Shown here piece by piece: positions 50,636-62,163 of a stretch of 64,000 bases of DNA. The stretch spans positions 124,001 through 188,000 of the forward strand of contig QJNS01000124.1 in the NCBI GenBank assembly GCA_004154925.1. Direction: 5' to 3'. Made by a program: the position numbers and the translations under genes. This stretch comes from Monosporascus cannonballus (taxonomy: Eukaryota > Ascomycota > Sordariomycetes > Xylariales). Below the pieces are notes generated by a model, which saw only the letters and a list, made by a program, of their open reading frames with translations, did no database searches and was not told the DNA's origin. Each line of letters opens with the position of its first letter. Position 1 is the stretch's first letter.

Positions 50636-50987
50636 TTAAATAAGAGATGAGGTGATCCCAAATTGCAGGCCGTCATTTAATTCTTTCCCTGTCAACTGAG
50701 CTTCAACCGCAACCCTTCTCCCTTGGCGTAGCTACGAACCGTCTCACGATACCGGATTCCGTAGCAATACCGTCAACCCAGAGTTGTTCAGGTGCGACAA
50801 TGTAGTCTTGAATGTTTCCTTTGTCCATGTTGAGCTTCAGGCAGCGGAACTTTGTGCTGGGGTCTTCAGAGTGGCGCTCAGCAGAGACAGCATTGACGCC
50901 ACCGCAGTAAATCTTGATCATGAAAGGCGTAGCTGAGCTTAATTCGATCCACATAGCTTCTTTCTCTGCGCTTTTCTTAGCTGCCAC
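50636..50987 (-). pseudogene. Fungal conserved-domain protein of unknown function, frameshifted 3' part
   Basis: The minus frame 50703-50987 reads EAMWIELSSATPFMIKIYCG, GVNAVSAE, IQDYIVAPEQLWVDGIA and VRRFVATP, then hits a stop. Shifting frame at about 50708 continues with VEAQLTGKELNDGLQFGITS and ends at TAA 50636. That continuation matches the C-terminus I remember for this fungal domain (PFMIK(I/V)YVGG(V/I)NA(V/I)SGE, QLWLDGIA, VRQFVAMP and EAQ(L/V)TG motifs). The two parts are therefore one domain broken by a frameshift. Function unknown to me. Upstream the frame stays open to about 51035 (VVPPNPTSVAAKKSAEK) without a clear start. This may be a fragment of a larger gene. Confidence 0.6.
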
Positions 50988-53900
50988 ACTAGTTGGATTA
51001 GGGGGGACAACGCACGATGCATAGGAAGAATTACGCCGCCCATGGAAGCGAGCTCTGGGAATAGGTGGGAGACGTAGTCTTAGACGTTGTGGAGAGGGAA
51101 GCGGCTAAGTTCATGGGGCAGAAAGGAAACCTCGACATTGTCGAGGACGCAAATAGTACCCTGAAACGAAGTGTGAAGGTATTGATAAGGTCTGTTGATC
51201 CCAAGAGTCGGCCTCTCGTCGTCAGCACAACAGCGATATTTGAGATGCTTGATCGTATGCTAACTGGTAGTATAGGAAACTGCTATCATAATATTGAGCT
51301 AGCTTCGTTTTGAAGCAATTCAAGAGTAGGATAGGGAGAGGCATGCAAAGGGGTTGTCTGAATTCTGCTAGGAAGTCGAGTAGATTATTGCTGCATGTTA
51401 GAAGTCAAGGAATTGATACAGGATCTGGCGGATAACTAGTTCGTTATTAATACTGGTATGAGTATCTACGTAGTTAAATAGTTATGCTCACCCATATCCA
51501 AGGAATCGACGCGTGTGGAGTTCCATTTCGAATGCCAACGAACTCGCGCAGGTAGTCATGTTTAAGGGTGCCTTCATATGATGAAACACATGTTCAGGCG
51601 AGCTTTTGAGCCTACAAGGCAGCAACAAATAGATTACATCGCTCGTATTGCAACTGGAGGATAGCCATGTCGTGTTGTGCAGAAGCGGTAGGACCCAGGC
51701 CACACTTCCGAATTCTTCAAACCATTTCTGGGAATTTTCCCTACTTGTCTACCTAGTGGGTTCTTTAACTATGTTATACGCAGTGTTTGGGGCGCACGCG
51801 ATACATCTACGGCAAGACCGCTTTGGCAGGTGACATCACCCGCTGACTACCCCTATTCTATGCGGAAGCTGCCATATTTCGTGTTTCTTTCCGAAACAAC
51901 AACGGCAAACTGAACATAGCCTCCTTTGGCAGAAAGGGTCGAAATTCATCAATTCCTAGGCACCCTGGTCTCGAGATCCTAGGCTTGATTCGACTTAGGT
52001 ATATGTTTAGACGACTGCTGAATCATTCATCATTCTAAAATCGAACTGCGACCTCTTGTTCGAACTTCACAAGCTGCTGGATCCCATAGCGCACACAGCT
52101 TCAAATACTACTGAGAGACACTTGTCTGATCTGGGTTCCCTTCTTCTCCAGTTAATTCAACACGATACCCCCATAGCCGGCGGCACATGTCCATTCCCCA
52201 TGGCCTTGGCATATGTATCAACGGGACTTCTCTTCACGCCTCAATGGCCCGCCTTGCCCTGGAGCGCAGCAAGAGGGAAGCACACGAGCATATCTTTCAG
52301 CCTTCCAACTCGACTGGAGCATCTAGTTCATGGTAAAAAGCTGATGTCGGGTCTTTCAGCATGCAAGCCCACCCCCCAGGGATTCCGACTGCAGCGGCTC
52401 GACACACCATCGCCCTAGCCTTCTGTAGGAGGCCATAGCGCTCCAGCCTTCAGAGAGAAGGTAGATAGACAGCCACACGACGCCGCAGCGTAGGCCGCGC
52501 ACACGGGGAGTTGATCCCGTGAGGGTATGCAGCGCTCTGGGCCTATGGCGCCGCTGTATGAGTGCATCGACGTGATGATCAACCTGCTAGCTTCTACCAG
52601 CGAAGCGATCGGAAGACTAATAGACTGCACGTCATCATAGTGTGAAGCTGCAGGCGGCCAGTCGCCCCAGTGAGCCGGGTTTGTGGGCGTACACGAGCTC
52701 AGGCGTATGGACCGTGTACGGTGTACCAAGCGTCGCATTCCGAACCCATTCGCATCTGATCGTTCCCCGAGGCTTTCCCTTAAACGCTCCGTTTAATCAG
52801 ACAACCACTTATGCTTTGACCAATTAGGTAGCAGTTGGACCATGATCCGGGCACCTCTAATCAAAATCAAAACTCGCCTGAGTTCCATGGTCAGATTGAT
52901 CAACACTAGACTCAGCTCTGGTGCAGCAGCCTGTATTTTTAGGGTCGTTTAAACGCAACTTGGATTAGGGGCGAGGGAAAGCCTTAAATTCATACAAACG
53001 TTCCGTTCAAATCCATTTACCGCCTTTTGACGGGTCGGGGTTGGTCAACTGTGGCTATAGGAATGGTGTTGCGGCCCACAACCCGCCGCCGCGTGCCAAC
53101 TATCACCCAACCGGGCGGTACCGTCGGCATATCTGTCACCGCCGTCAACTCTATCTAGTCCTGTTACAGCTAGCTGCTTGTGATGACTTGTTAATCTGCT
53201 GCAGATACCATGGCCTCGACCGAGACAGACCGAAGCGGTCAATGTCTGCTGTGCCAATTCTCAGGGATCTTGGGTCTCTTCAGTGAGTCGAAGGAGTCTA
53301 GCATCTTGGCTGAGAATCGATGTAGCTAGGATCAAAGACTCTAAGCGAAGCCCCTGTTGGCACTATCAAGTTTCTGTATCTGTTATCCTCTGCTCTTCGG
53401 CAAGACATAGCCGTTCAGCGCAAAGCTGTCAGTAGAGCAATTTCGTCAGAGGCTTATCCACTCCGTGCATGAGACTGATATCAGCTGCGTCTGGTAGTGC
53501 GATCGATCCCGACATTACGTAGGACATACGGAACCGGGGGGCAGCAGAGAAAAGCAAAGCACCCACCAAGCCTACCTACCATGCGAAGCAACAGCCCCAG
53601 GTGTCGCGGATGACATAAAATCGGCGCCTATGAGCGATGAAAGAAAGGAGCCCATCCAGCGTTTGCGACAGCTTTGCCAGGGCGCTTGTCGCTGGGGCGA
53701 TTTTATGACGTATTCTGTTCCGTCTGCCCTCAGATTCCCAGCCTCATTCGTGGATGCTGCCAGAAGAGCTTGGCGGCGTGGATCCGCGGGTTGCCCGCAT
53801 TAGCCCTATCGCACGGCAATTGGCGGCCGACCACATGGCTGTGGCAGGAGCTCGAAAGCAGGGCATGGGGTGTTGCCGGGTTAATGTTGACGTTAGTATA

Positions 53901-54173
53901 GGTAATCCGAACTGTAGGGGAGGGAATGATAGTGTCATTTCAAGTTTTCCTGTAAGCAAGTAGTTCACCGTCTCGGGTCACAGGCCATGCACATATATAC
54001 TACGTCCCTGGCTGCTTGCTTGTCCGTTGCATTTACCATAATCCAACGATCTTCGCCAGTAATAATTATCTCTGCGACACCTCCAAGCCACCAGATACCC
54101 AACCAGATACCCCAGTTCTTCTAGGATACCCTAGCATCGAGATATCGAGACACGCTACACAACTTAATCGACC
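50988..54173. other. Balanced-GC stretch, no intact gene seen
   Basis: Frames up to about 120 codons occur on both strands (for example 52056-52418 plus, 52415-52738 minus, 51065-51313 plus). None has an ATG-led, family-like sequence. A 39-codon ATG frame at 53210-53329 contains CLLC followed by a GTGAGT donor and could be a first exon, but no second exon was found. Upstream of 54174 the sequence should carry the promoter of the MARVEL-like gene (an ATATATAC lies near 53992). Confidence 0.35.
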
Positions 54174-54747
54174 ATGGCTCGAACCACAGACGGATCCGCC
54201 CGCAGCGGGCTTTCGCCCTTCCTGCTCTTCAGCAATATTGTGACCTGGATCTCCGCCGTGATCGTGATGGGCATTGTATCGTACTTCATCTCGCAGAGCA
54301 CCTACTACGTGGGCCGTCACCTAATCTACGTGGAAGTCATCGTATGTCCCCCCCGCCATCCCATTCTTTCCCCAGAAGCCGAGACACGGCAAAGCAAGCA
54401 GCCGCTGACGCAGCATTTTCCACAGTCCGTCCTCACGGTTGCGTTCTTCGTGGCCTCTTTCCTCCTCGGCAGGTCCCCCGGTTACTCCCTACTATTCAAC
54501 ATAATCTTCTCGTATCTCTGGCTTGTCGCCGTCGTCTTCACCGCCGAGAGCTGGAGCCACTCGGGCGCCGGCGTGCTGCCCCACACCGTCGAGGCGTTCT
54601 CCTTCATTGCCTTGTACGTGGATATATCCCCTGCTAGATGTATTCAGATTTGTGCTGACTCCTAGCCTCAGCTTCTTCCTGGTCTTCAACATCCTCCACG
54701 ACTGGAACCTCGGCTTCGGAGGTGCCCGAGCGAGGTCGGCTGTGTGA
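54174..54747 (+). CDS. MARVEL-like four-helix integral membrane protein
   Basis: Model join(54174..54341, 54426..54613, 54666..54747), 145 residues. Introns: 54342-54425 (GTATGT, GCTGAC, CACAG) and 54614-54665 (GTACGT, GCTGAC, CCTAG). Four hydrophobic segments are clear: LFSNIVTWISAVIVMGIVSY; VLTVAFFVASFLLG; LLFNIIFSYLWLVAVVFTAE; and SFIAFLSFFLVFNILHDW. Topology and size fit the fungal MARVEL-domain group, small plasma-membrane proteins linked to membrane apposition and microdomains. Assignment rests on topology, so other four-helix families are possible. The ATG follows the context CGACC. The exon 3 acceptor could lie 6 bases further on (CAG), changing two residues. The gene looks intact and sits among pseudogenes. 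Confidence 0.78.
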
Positions 54748-55321
54748 GATCCTCGACCGAAGGAATCTTACGACGATGGAAAAGGGGTAGCGAAATACCC
54801 CCGCTACTCCGGCTGAACTAGACTTACATACGTACTGTGCGTTGGTACGCATTATACCGGGAAGCGAAGGTGGAGTGATGAATTATGCTTAATGATATAT
54901 GTACTCTGAGCTTTCTTGGTTACTGGAGGAAGGGAGCCTAGCGATGCACTAGAGGGCGGCGACTCGAAACGGAACGAATAACGATTAGACATGTTCTTTA
55001 TTCAATGTATTATTAACACTTTTAATGAATATTATCCGTGAACATTCGGCGTCTCTGACAGGTACTTTCATTAATTCCTACGAAGCAGGAGATTCGCCAG
55101 TTCAAGGCAGACGAGTAGAGCAGAGATCTCCTTGGGCTTTACTTAGCCGGTCCAAGCCCGGGTCCTCCACTAGCAACTTGGCGGTCGGGCCGTCCTGGTC
55201 AACATCAAGCATCGCATCGCAGGCATTCCGGCGTCTCAACTGGTTCAATTATTATTATTCAATAGTGGGACGCGCCGTTCCGCACCAGCGCCGTTCTCAA
55301 TGCCACATCTAAAGCCTTACC
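54748..55321. other. Intergenic, no gene seen
   Basis: Downstream region of the MARVEL-like gene; only chance frames. Confidence 0.4.
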
Positions 55322-56756
55322 AGCGGAGCTCTTCAACGTTAGGGCCTATCTTGGGGATAAAGTTCTGCAGCTCAGGGATATGCTCGCCTTGGCAAGAACC
55401 TGCACCACCTATTAAATCGCAAACCCGCACCTCTACCGCTTTAATATAAAGCATGGGCGCTCGTCTGCCCCTTCTGGGCTGTTAAAAACTCACAGCTTAG
55501 GACGATGCGTAGAGCTTTGGAGCTCGGAGCCGATCCCAACACAGTAGGCCCCGACCCTGGCGAGTCACCGCAGGAGTTGTTCGACGCCGCGACTGGGAAG
55601 GGAAGAGGCAGAGGATAATATACCTACGGGTCCCCCCCCCCCGCTATGCCACCAGAGCGGGAGACGATAAGGTGGTCAATCTGCTCCCCGATTACGGAGC
55701 GAAGACCGATGTCCCATCACGATGCCTCTGTGTCTGCCAGGAACATCGGAATGGTGGTAGGCCACGTGACTTTCCAGACCACATTGTTACGAGGGCAGGC
55801 CACTGTGGCCTGTCGAACCACCTCGTTGGCTCTTTGCATCACGCCGTTTGCCGGGGCCATGTAGCCGTAGCCACTATCCTCATCGAACCGAGGCGCTCCT
55901 ACGCGGATGGCCTATGAAGCCGTGAAGGTACAATATGGACCTTCCCTCCTTCATTGCGCCTCGGCTCATGGCCTGGAGAGCCTCGTGCGCCGTCCTCTAG
56001 AGAAAGATACCCCGTTACTCGAAAAGGGAAAAGACAGTCCATTGGATTATACTAGCGAGTCCTGGAATCCCGAAGGCGTTATCCGATGCCTCTTATCCGC
56101 AGGCGCGATCTGGACGAGGAGAATCGAGAAACCTATTTGACCCACATAGTCCGTGCTTTTGAAGTGGGAAATTTTCAACGGCAATATATATACCTATTGA
56201 GAGCGGGCGCTCAAACGGGCCAGCCCGAGCCCCAGCCTAACAGAATCTTCCCTTTTCGCAGGCCGCCGCGTCTTCCCTACGCCGTTTGTGATAGATAATT
56301 TCCTTGGATCGACTCCTACCCCCGCCTCAGCGTGCTCGGGACAAAGAACGGCTCGCCTTCGTCCGAGCCTCGATAGAGGAGTTTGGGTAGAATGTTAATG
56401 AGACTTTCTGCTACAGGGATGGCGAGCCAGTGATTTCGCCACTTACCATTGCGATGGTTGGAGACAGAGAATTAGGTGGGGGCTCCAGTGATATCCCCTC
56501 CACCTGTGCGAATCCCGACCTCACCGAGCTGCTCCCCAATGCCGGCGGAGACCCGCACCATGCCGATGTGTCTGGTTACACGCCTTGGGCGTTGGTGGTG
56601 TCGCGGATTGTATACGATTACGATGAACGTCTAGCGGATGACCTAATAATAGACCGCAAGCTAGAGAGTGATGCTTTGGAGATCATTTCCATGCTGCTGA
56701 GATTCGGAGTTCGACTTGACAAGGCGAATGGGTTTCCAGATAATGTAGCGAGGTGA
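55322..56756 (+). pseudogene. F-box plus ankyrin-repeat protein, multiply disrupted
   Basis: Pieces of one gene read in order across three phases. An F-box-like start lies at 55322 (LPAELFNVRAYLGDK, then MLALARTCTTY and a stop). It is followed by NPHLYRFNIKHGRSSA (near 55422). After a frameshift comes WAVKNSQLRTMRRALELGAD with PNT (near 55475-55540), then VVNLLPDYGAKTDV (near 55670), LHHAVCRGHVAVATILIE (near 55840), SLLHCASAHGLESLVRR (near 55945), GVIRCLLSAGA (near 56070), and a last segment ending at 56756 with SGYTPWALVV and LEIISMLLRFGVRLDKANGF. F-box/ankyrin proteins form large fungal families thought to recruit substrates to SCF ubiquitin ligases. At least three frameshifts and several stops make this copy non-functional. 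Confidence 0.72.
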
Positions 56757-56917
56757 GTGATGGGTGAGTTAGAGAGCAAGATTGCTCGCCGGAAATGAAG
56801 AAATCGAGGAGGGCAGTCCATTTTCAGGCTATAATTATCAAATATTTCGGAGCAACGGACTTAATTGGTGTATATTCTGATATGTTCTCTGTTGTATTAA
56901 TGTTGTCTACAGCAAGT
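56757..56917. other. Spacer between ankyrin pseudogene and pogo-type element
   Basis: No gene. It ends at TA (56917-56918), the presumed target duplication of the next element. Confidence 0.4.
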
Positions 56918-56918
56918 A

Positions 56919-57668
56919 GTGTCCCCCACCCACTTCCTGAATTTACCCACTTCCTGAATCGGATTTTCGCTCCTTCAACACCCACCCCTTTTATCAACAC
57001 TCCCCAATAACTCAACCCACACAACGTCTCTGAAGCTCTAACTTGGAATGGGGCCTGAAGATGAATATCGTATGCAGCAGGCCTTAGCAGAAGTTGCTGC
57101 GGGCGCTCAGCAGAAAGTAACGGCTAACAAATGGAATGTAACAGAGAGCACCCTGTCCATGCGAAAAATAAAGGCGCCCGATCCCACGCTTAAGGCCATT
57201 AACACCAACAAGTCCTTAGCCCTTTACAACAAAACGAACTTATGAAATGGATATTGGATGAAAAAGGCGGCGGCAGGACGCCGTACGACTTCGAAATACG
57301 TCAAATGGCAGAATTTATCAACCAAGCAAATAGGGGTGTACATTCCTTTAGGAAACATTGGGTTAAACGCTTTATCAACCGTCACCCAACGCTCCAAAAG
57401 AAGTTACAAAAGTCCCTCGAAGCCTCCCACGCGTCTTTCGACCTTCCCAATAAAATCCGAAACATCCAACAACGGTTCAAAGTTATCGTTCGCGAGCTAA
57501 AAATCAAGGACGAAAATATCGTAAATATGGACGAGATAAGCGTACAGGAGGGCGAAACCAGGAAAAGGAGGGTATTTGGAAACGTCCTTACGAAACGTGG
57601 ACCTCGAAAAGTCTCCGAAGGAACAACTTAGGTGACAATAATCGAAGCTATTACGGCTAACAGGTAAC
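56919..57668 (+). mobile_element. 5' part of a pogo/Fot1-type DNA transposon, truncated by D1
   Basis: The left terminus GTGTCCCCCACCC follows TA. Just inside are two direct copies of ACCCACTTCCTGAAT (near 56929 and 56946), the kind of subterminal repeat that transposases bind. The transposase gene follows at 57048 and is cut at 57668, where the LTR of element D1 begins. The right end lies outside the window. Confidence 0.75.
57048..57668 (+). pseudogene. pogo/Fot1-type transposase, frameshifted and truncated
   Basis: From ATG 57048 the frame encodes a psq-type helix-turn-helix region (MQQALAEVAAGAQ, then VTANKWNVTESTLSMRK). At 57240 it ends in TTATGA, and the protein resumes one base out of phase with MKWILDEKGGG. 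Next come RQMAEFINQANRGVHSFRKH and WVKRFINRHP, the CENP-B/Tc5-type DNA-binding helix region, and then ENIVNMDEISVQ, the first acidic residue of the DDE catalytic domain. At 57629 a TAG stands where relatives have Trp (TGG to TAG, RIP-like); VTIIEAITAN follows. The remaining catalytic core is missing because D1 has inserted. Inactive. The two open parts are 65 and 129 codons. Confidence 0.82.
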
Positions 57669-57744
57669 TGTTATGACCTAACAGGTTGCGGCCTCGGAAA
57701 ATGGTCGCAACAAGTAAGCCATGTGGGTCGAGTCACGTAACGGC

Positions 57745-57826
57745 TCGACAGGATCTATCGTAAAGCCCATAGAGCCAGGGTCGACAGGATCTATCGTAAA
57801 GCCCATAAAGCCAGGCTCGACAGGGC
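57745..57826 (+). repeat. 36-bp tandem repeat in the D1 LTR
   Basis: TCGACAGGATCTATCGTAAA starts at 57745 and 57781, and a partial third copy starts at 57817. The period is exactly 36 with two or three substitutions, and the frame is open across it. Confidence 0.88.
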
Positions 57827-57843
57827 CGGGAGAACCAAGTATA

Positions 57844-58705
57844 AGGCGGCACCCCGATCAACGCCCAACCCCCCCAACGCGCCGCCATTTCCCATACAAA
57901 ATCAACAAAACTGCATATTTATAACTAATTAACAAAAATAGGTATTAAGAAACGGACAACGAAATAACAATTAAAACCTTAAAATCAGAGGATATATCGA
58001 ATATCATTGAAAAATATTCATATTTATAGCAAGAAAATTATGTTTAAAGTTGACAAAATCTAACGTTAACATTTTTACATACAAATTGTACGGCAAAATG
58101 TTAAGATCAGAAGAATAAACTTATTTATAAATAAATACGTAATAAAAATAACTAAAAATAAAGATTTCTTATTAAATTTAACTTAAGTTATTTTTTATAA
58201 AGTATCAAAATATTATTTATATATACGTATTATTCGTTACGTTATTATTATTTGAAAACATAGTATCATTTTTTTCATACAAAATATTCTTTACTTTTAT
58301 TTCACTTTTGCGTTTTATATTATATCTTTATATTTAATAAAGATATTAAAAATTAGGTACTCTAACTATATAGCTTTTATAAACAAATAATAATTGTTTA
58401 AATATCTTTTTAATATATTTTAAATTGAAAAAGTTATTAATTTCCTTCTTAGTATATATAAAATGTATGATCAAACGTAATTTCAAATAAAATAAAATAT
58501 CTAAAAATATTACATAATTATTGCAATTTTTTAATTATGCTTAGTCAGTAAAAGCCTTAAAACTAATAATAGTATTAAAGGCCGCTTATTTCTCTGATTT
58601 CTATTCGAATTTTAAAGTATTATTGAAAATATAGCGATTTTGCCGATTTTGTATAGGAAATCGCCGACGTGTTGAGAGAGTAGGGCGTTGATCGGGGTGC
58701 CGCCT
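57844..58705. mobile_element. 862-bp non-autonomous TIR element inserted in the D1 LTR
   Basis: Left end AGGCGGCACCCCGATCAACG and right end the inverse (CGTTGATCGGGGTGCCGCCT). The terminal inverted repeats are about 60 bp and contain diverged blocks CAACGCGCCG and CAACACGTCG. A TA duplication flanks it (57842-57843, 58706-58707). The interior is very AT-rich with no transposase, so it is a non-autonomous, probably pogo/mariner-type element. A related terminus lies at 47440-47531. D1 LTR sequence resumes directly after it. Confidence 0.88.
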
Positions 58706-59837
58706 TAATACGTTTACAATTTCCATAATTTAAATAATTTTAGGTTATAATAATAATTCGTTACCTAAAACGCCCTTATTATTACGAAACGTAATAGGTT
58801 ATTATATTTATTACTTAATTTTCTACTATATTTCAGTTAATCTAAACCCATACAAATAAAATTTAATAATTAGTTAAGCCACTTATCTGTTATACGTTAT
58901 AAGCTTTTATTTAATTGTATCGTTAAACTTTGAGCAATATCGCCGACACTATGTTTACTAATAAGCAGTTCGAACAGCCTACTTATTAAGTCCTTAATAA
59001 CTCGGATATCGGAATAGAATCTAAGAAGAAAAAGAAATAACTTTGTCTTTTTCGTAAGAAAGTTTTTCGACGCCTAAATGCTATGAACGAACGTATTATT
59101 TAGTTTTTAAAAATAATAATAACCTTACGACGTTCTTTTAAGACGCCTATAAGAAGTTTAAGAAAAAAGAAAAAATTTCTGAAACTGAAAAACCTTTTCG
59201 TACGAATTAAGTTATTTAATAAAATTTTACTAAAAAATCGGGAAAAGCTTTTAAACCTCCTAAGCTAAAACATTTTAACGGAATTTCGACCAAATTATAA
59301 TTATTTTTGATTTAGTACTAAGCATATTTTAAGTACTTCCTTATTCGATTAATTACATTTATTATGTAAATCGAATTCGTAATCGAACGAATTACCAGAA
59401 ATGCAATTATTTAATTCGAACTCGCTATAAAGAAGTATGTTATTTTGCTAATCAAAAACGAAACTCGAAAATAATACGAATATATAACGATTATAAATAA
59501 TTTTTGTAAATATTAATAAAGGCCTTCGGATTAATAAATAAAAAAAATAAAAGTCGAAATAAAAATCTAATAATTACGATAAAGAAAATCAGCATTTAAT
59601 TACGGCAGCACGTTCGTTTAATCAGCTTTTAAGTTAAATTAAGAATAAGAAATATTAATAGCTAAATTATTCGATAACCTGAAGAAAAATATAAATTTTT
59701 TTAAAATTTAATGAACTTAATTATTTATCAGATTATATTGCAATAATAATTAAGATTAACGATTAATAATACGCCTAGCGTATTAAAAGTACTAAAGAAA
59801 AAAATAACAACAAATCCCGATATACGATTAATACTAG

Positions 59838-61744
59838 TGTTATGACCCAACGGGCCACGGTCTCCAGAAACGGTCTGCCACGACCTAACCATAAGTGCGC
59901 GGCGGGGCAAGTTACGTAATGGATCATTAACTTACTGGTAGTGAGCCAGTAAGCCGGATTACTAACTTATTAGTGGTGAGCTAGTGAGCCGGATTACTAA
60001 TTTACGAATAATAATCCAGTTAATAGAAATAGGATATATATGCTTATTATTTTTATAATTTAGATAATTTCAGCTTACAATATAACATTATTACCTAAAG
60101 CATTTTTGGAATTATAAAACGTAATATATTATTATATTTATTATTCAAATTCTTACGATATTCCTATTAATATAAACCCGTCGACTTAACGTTTAATAAT
60201 TAATTAAACGGTATAGCCGTTATACGTTACAAATTTTTGTTTAGTAATACCGTCAAATTCTAAATAATATTTAATATTGTCAAAATATCGATTAGCATTT
60301 AGGAAACCTTTATTTAATAGTTTTAGGCTCGAATTCGGAAACTGAAGAAAGAAATTCGATAACTTAGGGCTACGCCATTTGCCTAACCTTTTTTTGTCCG
60401 CATAAAACCTAAAAAACCAGAACTTTACGATAAGAAAAGTAATTTTTAGATTTTTTTAATTTAGGTACGAATTTATTTTCGTTTTTTAAACCTTAATAGC
60501 TTAACGAATATGGTCCTAGCATTAAAAATATACCTAATAGAAAATACAGTTAATTAATTTAAGCCTATTATAAGAAATTTCTTAGAAATAAAAAAAATTA
60601 ATAAAAAGAATTTTATTAATAAAATTTTTTAATTTTATACCAATTTCGAAAATAAAATATGCGATAATTTCGGTAATCCGAATAAAGAACGATTAACGGT
60701 TTAATAATTTTTGTAATTTCGATAAAGAAATTTGCGTTTAAATATGCCGTAACCTTTAAAACTTTTGCGGCTAAGGCCGGATAAAAAAATAATAAGGCCG
60801 ACGCCCTTATTAACATATTTTATAAACAGTTAAAAAATAATATAAAAAATAAGATTATTCGAATTAAACGATTAATTGCCTTAAATTAATATATTGTAAA
60901 AATAATTAAAATTAATAACTAATAATTTAAAAAACAATAAAAAAAGATAATATGCCTTACGTTTAAGATATAATAAATTTAACTAAAAAAACGAAATGTA
61001 TTCTTTATTTTTTATGGAACGACATTAGAACTTATGGAATTCGGTATTACTTATATATAAGATTAAAACCTGATTAAATGCTTTAATTACGACAAAATAG
61101 GATATAAGGTTTATAAATGCAAAAAATCCAAAAAATTACGGCAAAATAATTAAACCCTTAATTTAGAAAAATAATCCAGAAATAATTAAAAAAATAATAA
61201 CAAAATTATTAATATAATCCAGGTCAAATATATATTACGCTTATAACAAAAGATTTAATAAGGATTATTCCGATAAAAAATTCGATAAGGAATGCGAAAA
61301 GCTAGAAAGTTAGCTTAATAAGCATTATAGGTATAGTAAAAAATATTACGAAAATAGTTACGCAAATACCGGAACTAGATAGAAAAAGTTTATCCCGGAA
61401 TACCTGATCGGTATGGCAGAATATATGCTATATACTGTCGACGACGAGAATATCCCGATTACGAAAAATAAAAATAACGTATTTATAAATAAATTACCTA
61501 TATATATTATAAGAGATTTAATTTTTCAAATCGTACCGGAAATAATAAGAACGATAAGTAATAATATCGATAATTTCGACTTATAATCCTAGAAAATATC
61601 TAATAATTAGCCGAAATAAAAAGCTGGCCTAAAAAAAAGTAATATCCGTAAAAAAACCCTTTTTATTATTATGGATAATATAACTATTAAACGGAAAAGA
61701 AATTAATCCAACGTACGATAAAAAAGCATTATTAAAAAGTTATT
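59838..61744 (+). mobile_element. E-family LTR retrotransposon E2, nested in D1 gag, truncated by F
   Basis: The 5' LTR 59838-60224 (387 bp) starts TGTTATGACCCAACGGG and ends TAGCCGTTATA. Internal sequence follows, with a zinc-knuckle remnant near 61078-61120 (CFNYDKIGYKVYKC). It aligns with E up to about 42480, where element F begins. The left target duplication would be ACTAG (59833-59837). RIP-degraded. Confidence 0.82.
59928..59997 (+). repeat. 35-bp tandem repeat in the E2 LTR
   Basis: Two units starting TAACTTA at 59928 and 59963, each ending GCCGGATTAC. It differs in sequence from the 36-bp repeat in D1 but occupies a comparable place in the LTR. Confidence 0.85.
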
Positions 61745-62163
61745 TGTAACGAACCTGTCATATATCCACCTGGAGGTATGAGCAGTATCCGAAAAGGGTC
61801 TTGATTTGCAGGTAACAATAGGGCGAAGAATGATTCAGTGGTCTATTCGTTAAAGAGATTTAAAGACTTTTCCCTCAATTAGAGAACGGTGCAATTACCT
61901 TTGGATTAAGAGCTTAGATTAATAGCTAAGGAGCGAAATTAAGTAGGTGCTATTTATATAAAAAACCGATTTATTATATATCCTAATTCCTTAAAGTAAG
62001 TATATCGTAAATCTATGTGATTTACGTAATTTGATTAATTTACCAAATCACTTAAATCATTTTGTTTTGGCCAAGAATTCCTTTCCGGAATTTTGCCGTA
62101 GCAGGCCTACGTTAGGCCTTAAAAGTTAATCTTTTCGAAATAAGAATCTTTGTTCCTATAATA
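61745..62163 (-). repeat. 3' LTR of element F (419 bp)
   Basis: Plus-strand ends are TGTAACGAACCTG and CCTATAATA. It is colinear with the solo LTR 1783-2200 over its whole length. Confidence 0.9.

Larger units (their letters stand above)
57669..59837 (+). mobile_element. E-family LTR retrotransposon D1, 5' LTR and gag, interrupted twice
   Basis: The LTR begins TGTTATGACCTAACAGG at 57669 and ends CTGTTATA at 58894. Removing the 862-bp insertion and its TA leaves about 362 bp, matching the 378-bp LTRs of E. Gag follows and aligns with E from about 40807 (for example TNKQFEQPTY near 58954). It stops at 59837, where E2 inserts. The 3' remainder would lie beyond E2 and F, outside the window. The likely left target duplication is GTAAC (57664-57668). 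Confidence 0.82.

Noticed and set aside
52056..52418. 120-codon plus frame
   Set aside because: Opens at TTG, its first ATG is far inside, and the sequence is low in protein-like pattern.
52415..52738. 107-codon minus frame
   Set aside because: No recognisable domain and no intron-exon support.
57200..57260. Overlapping stop-start TTATGA in the transposase as programmed recoupling
   Set aside because: A single-base loss in an already broken, truncated transposase is simpler, and such coupling is not expected in nuclear fungal genes.
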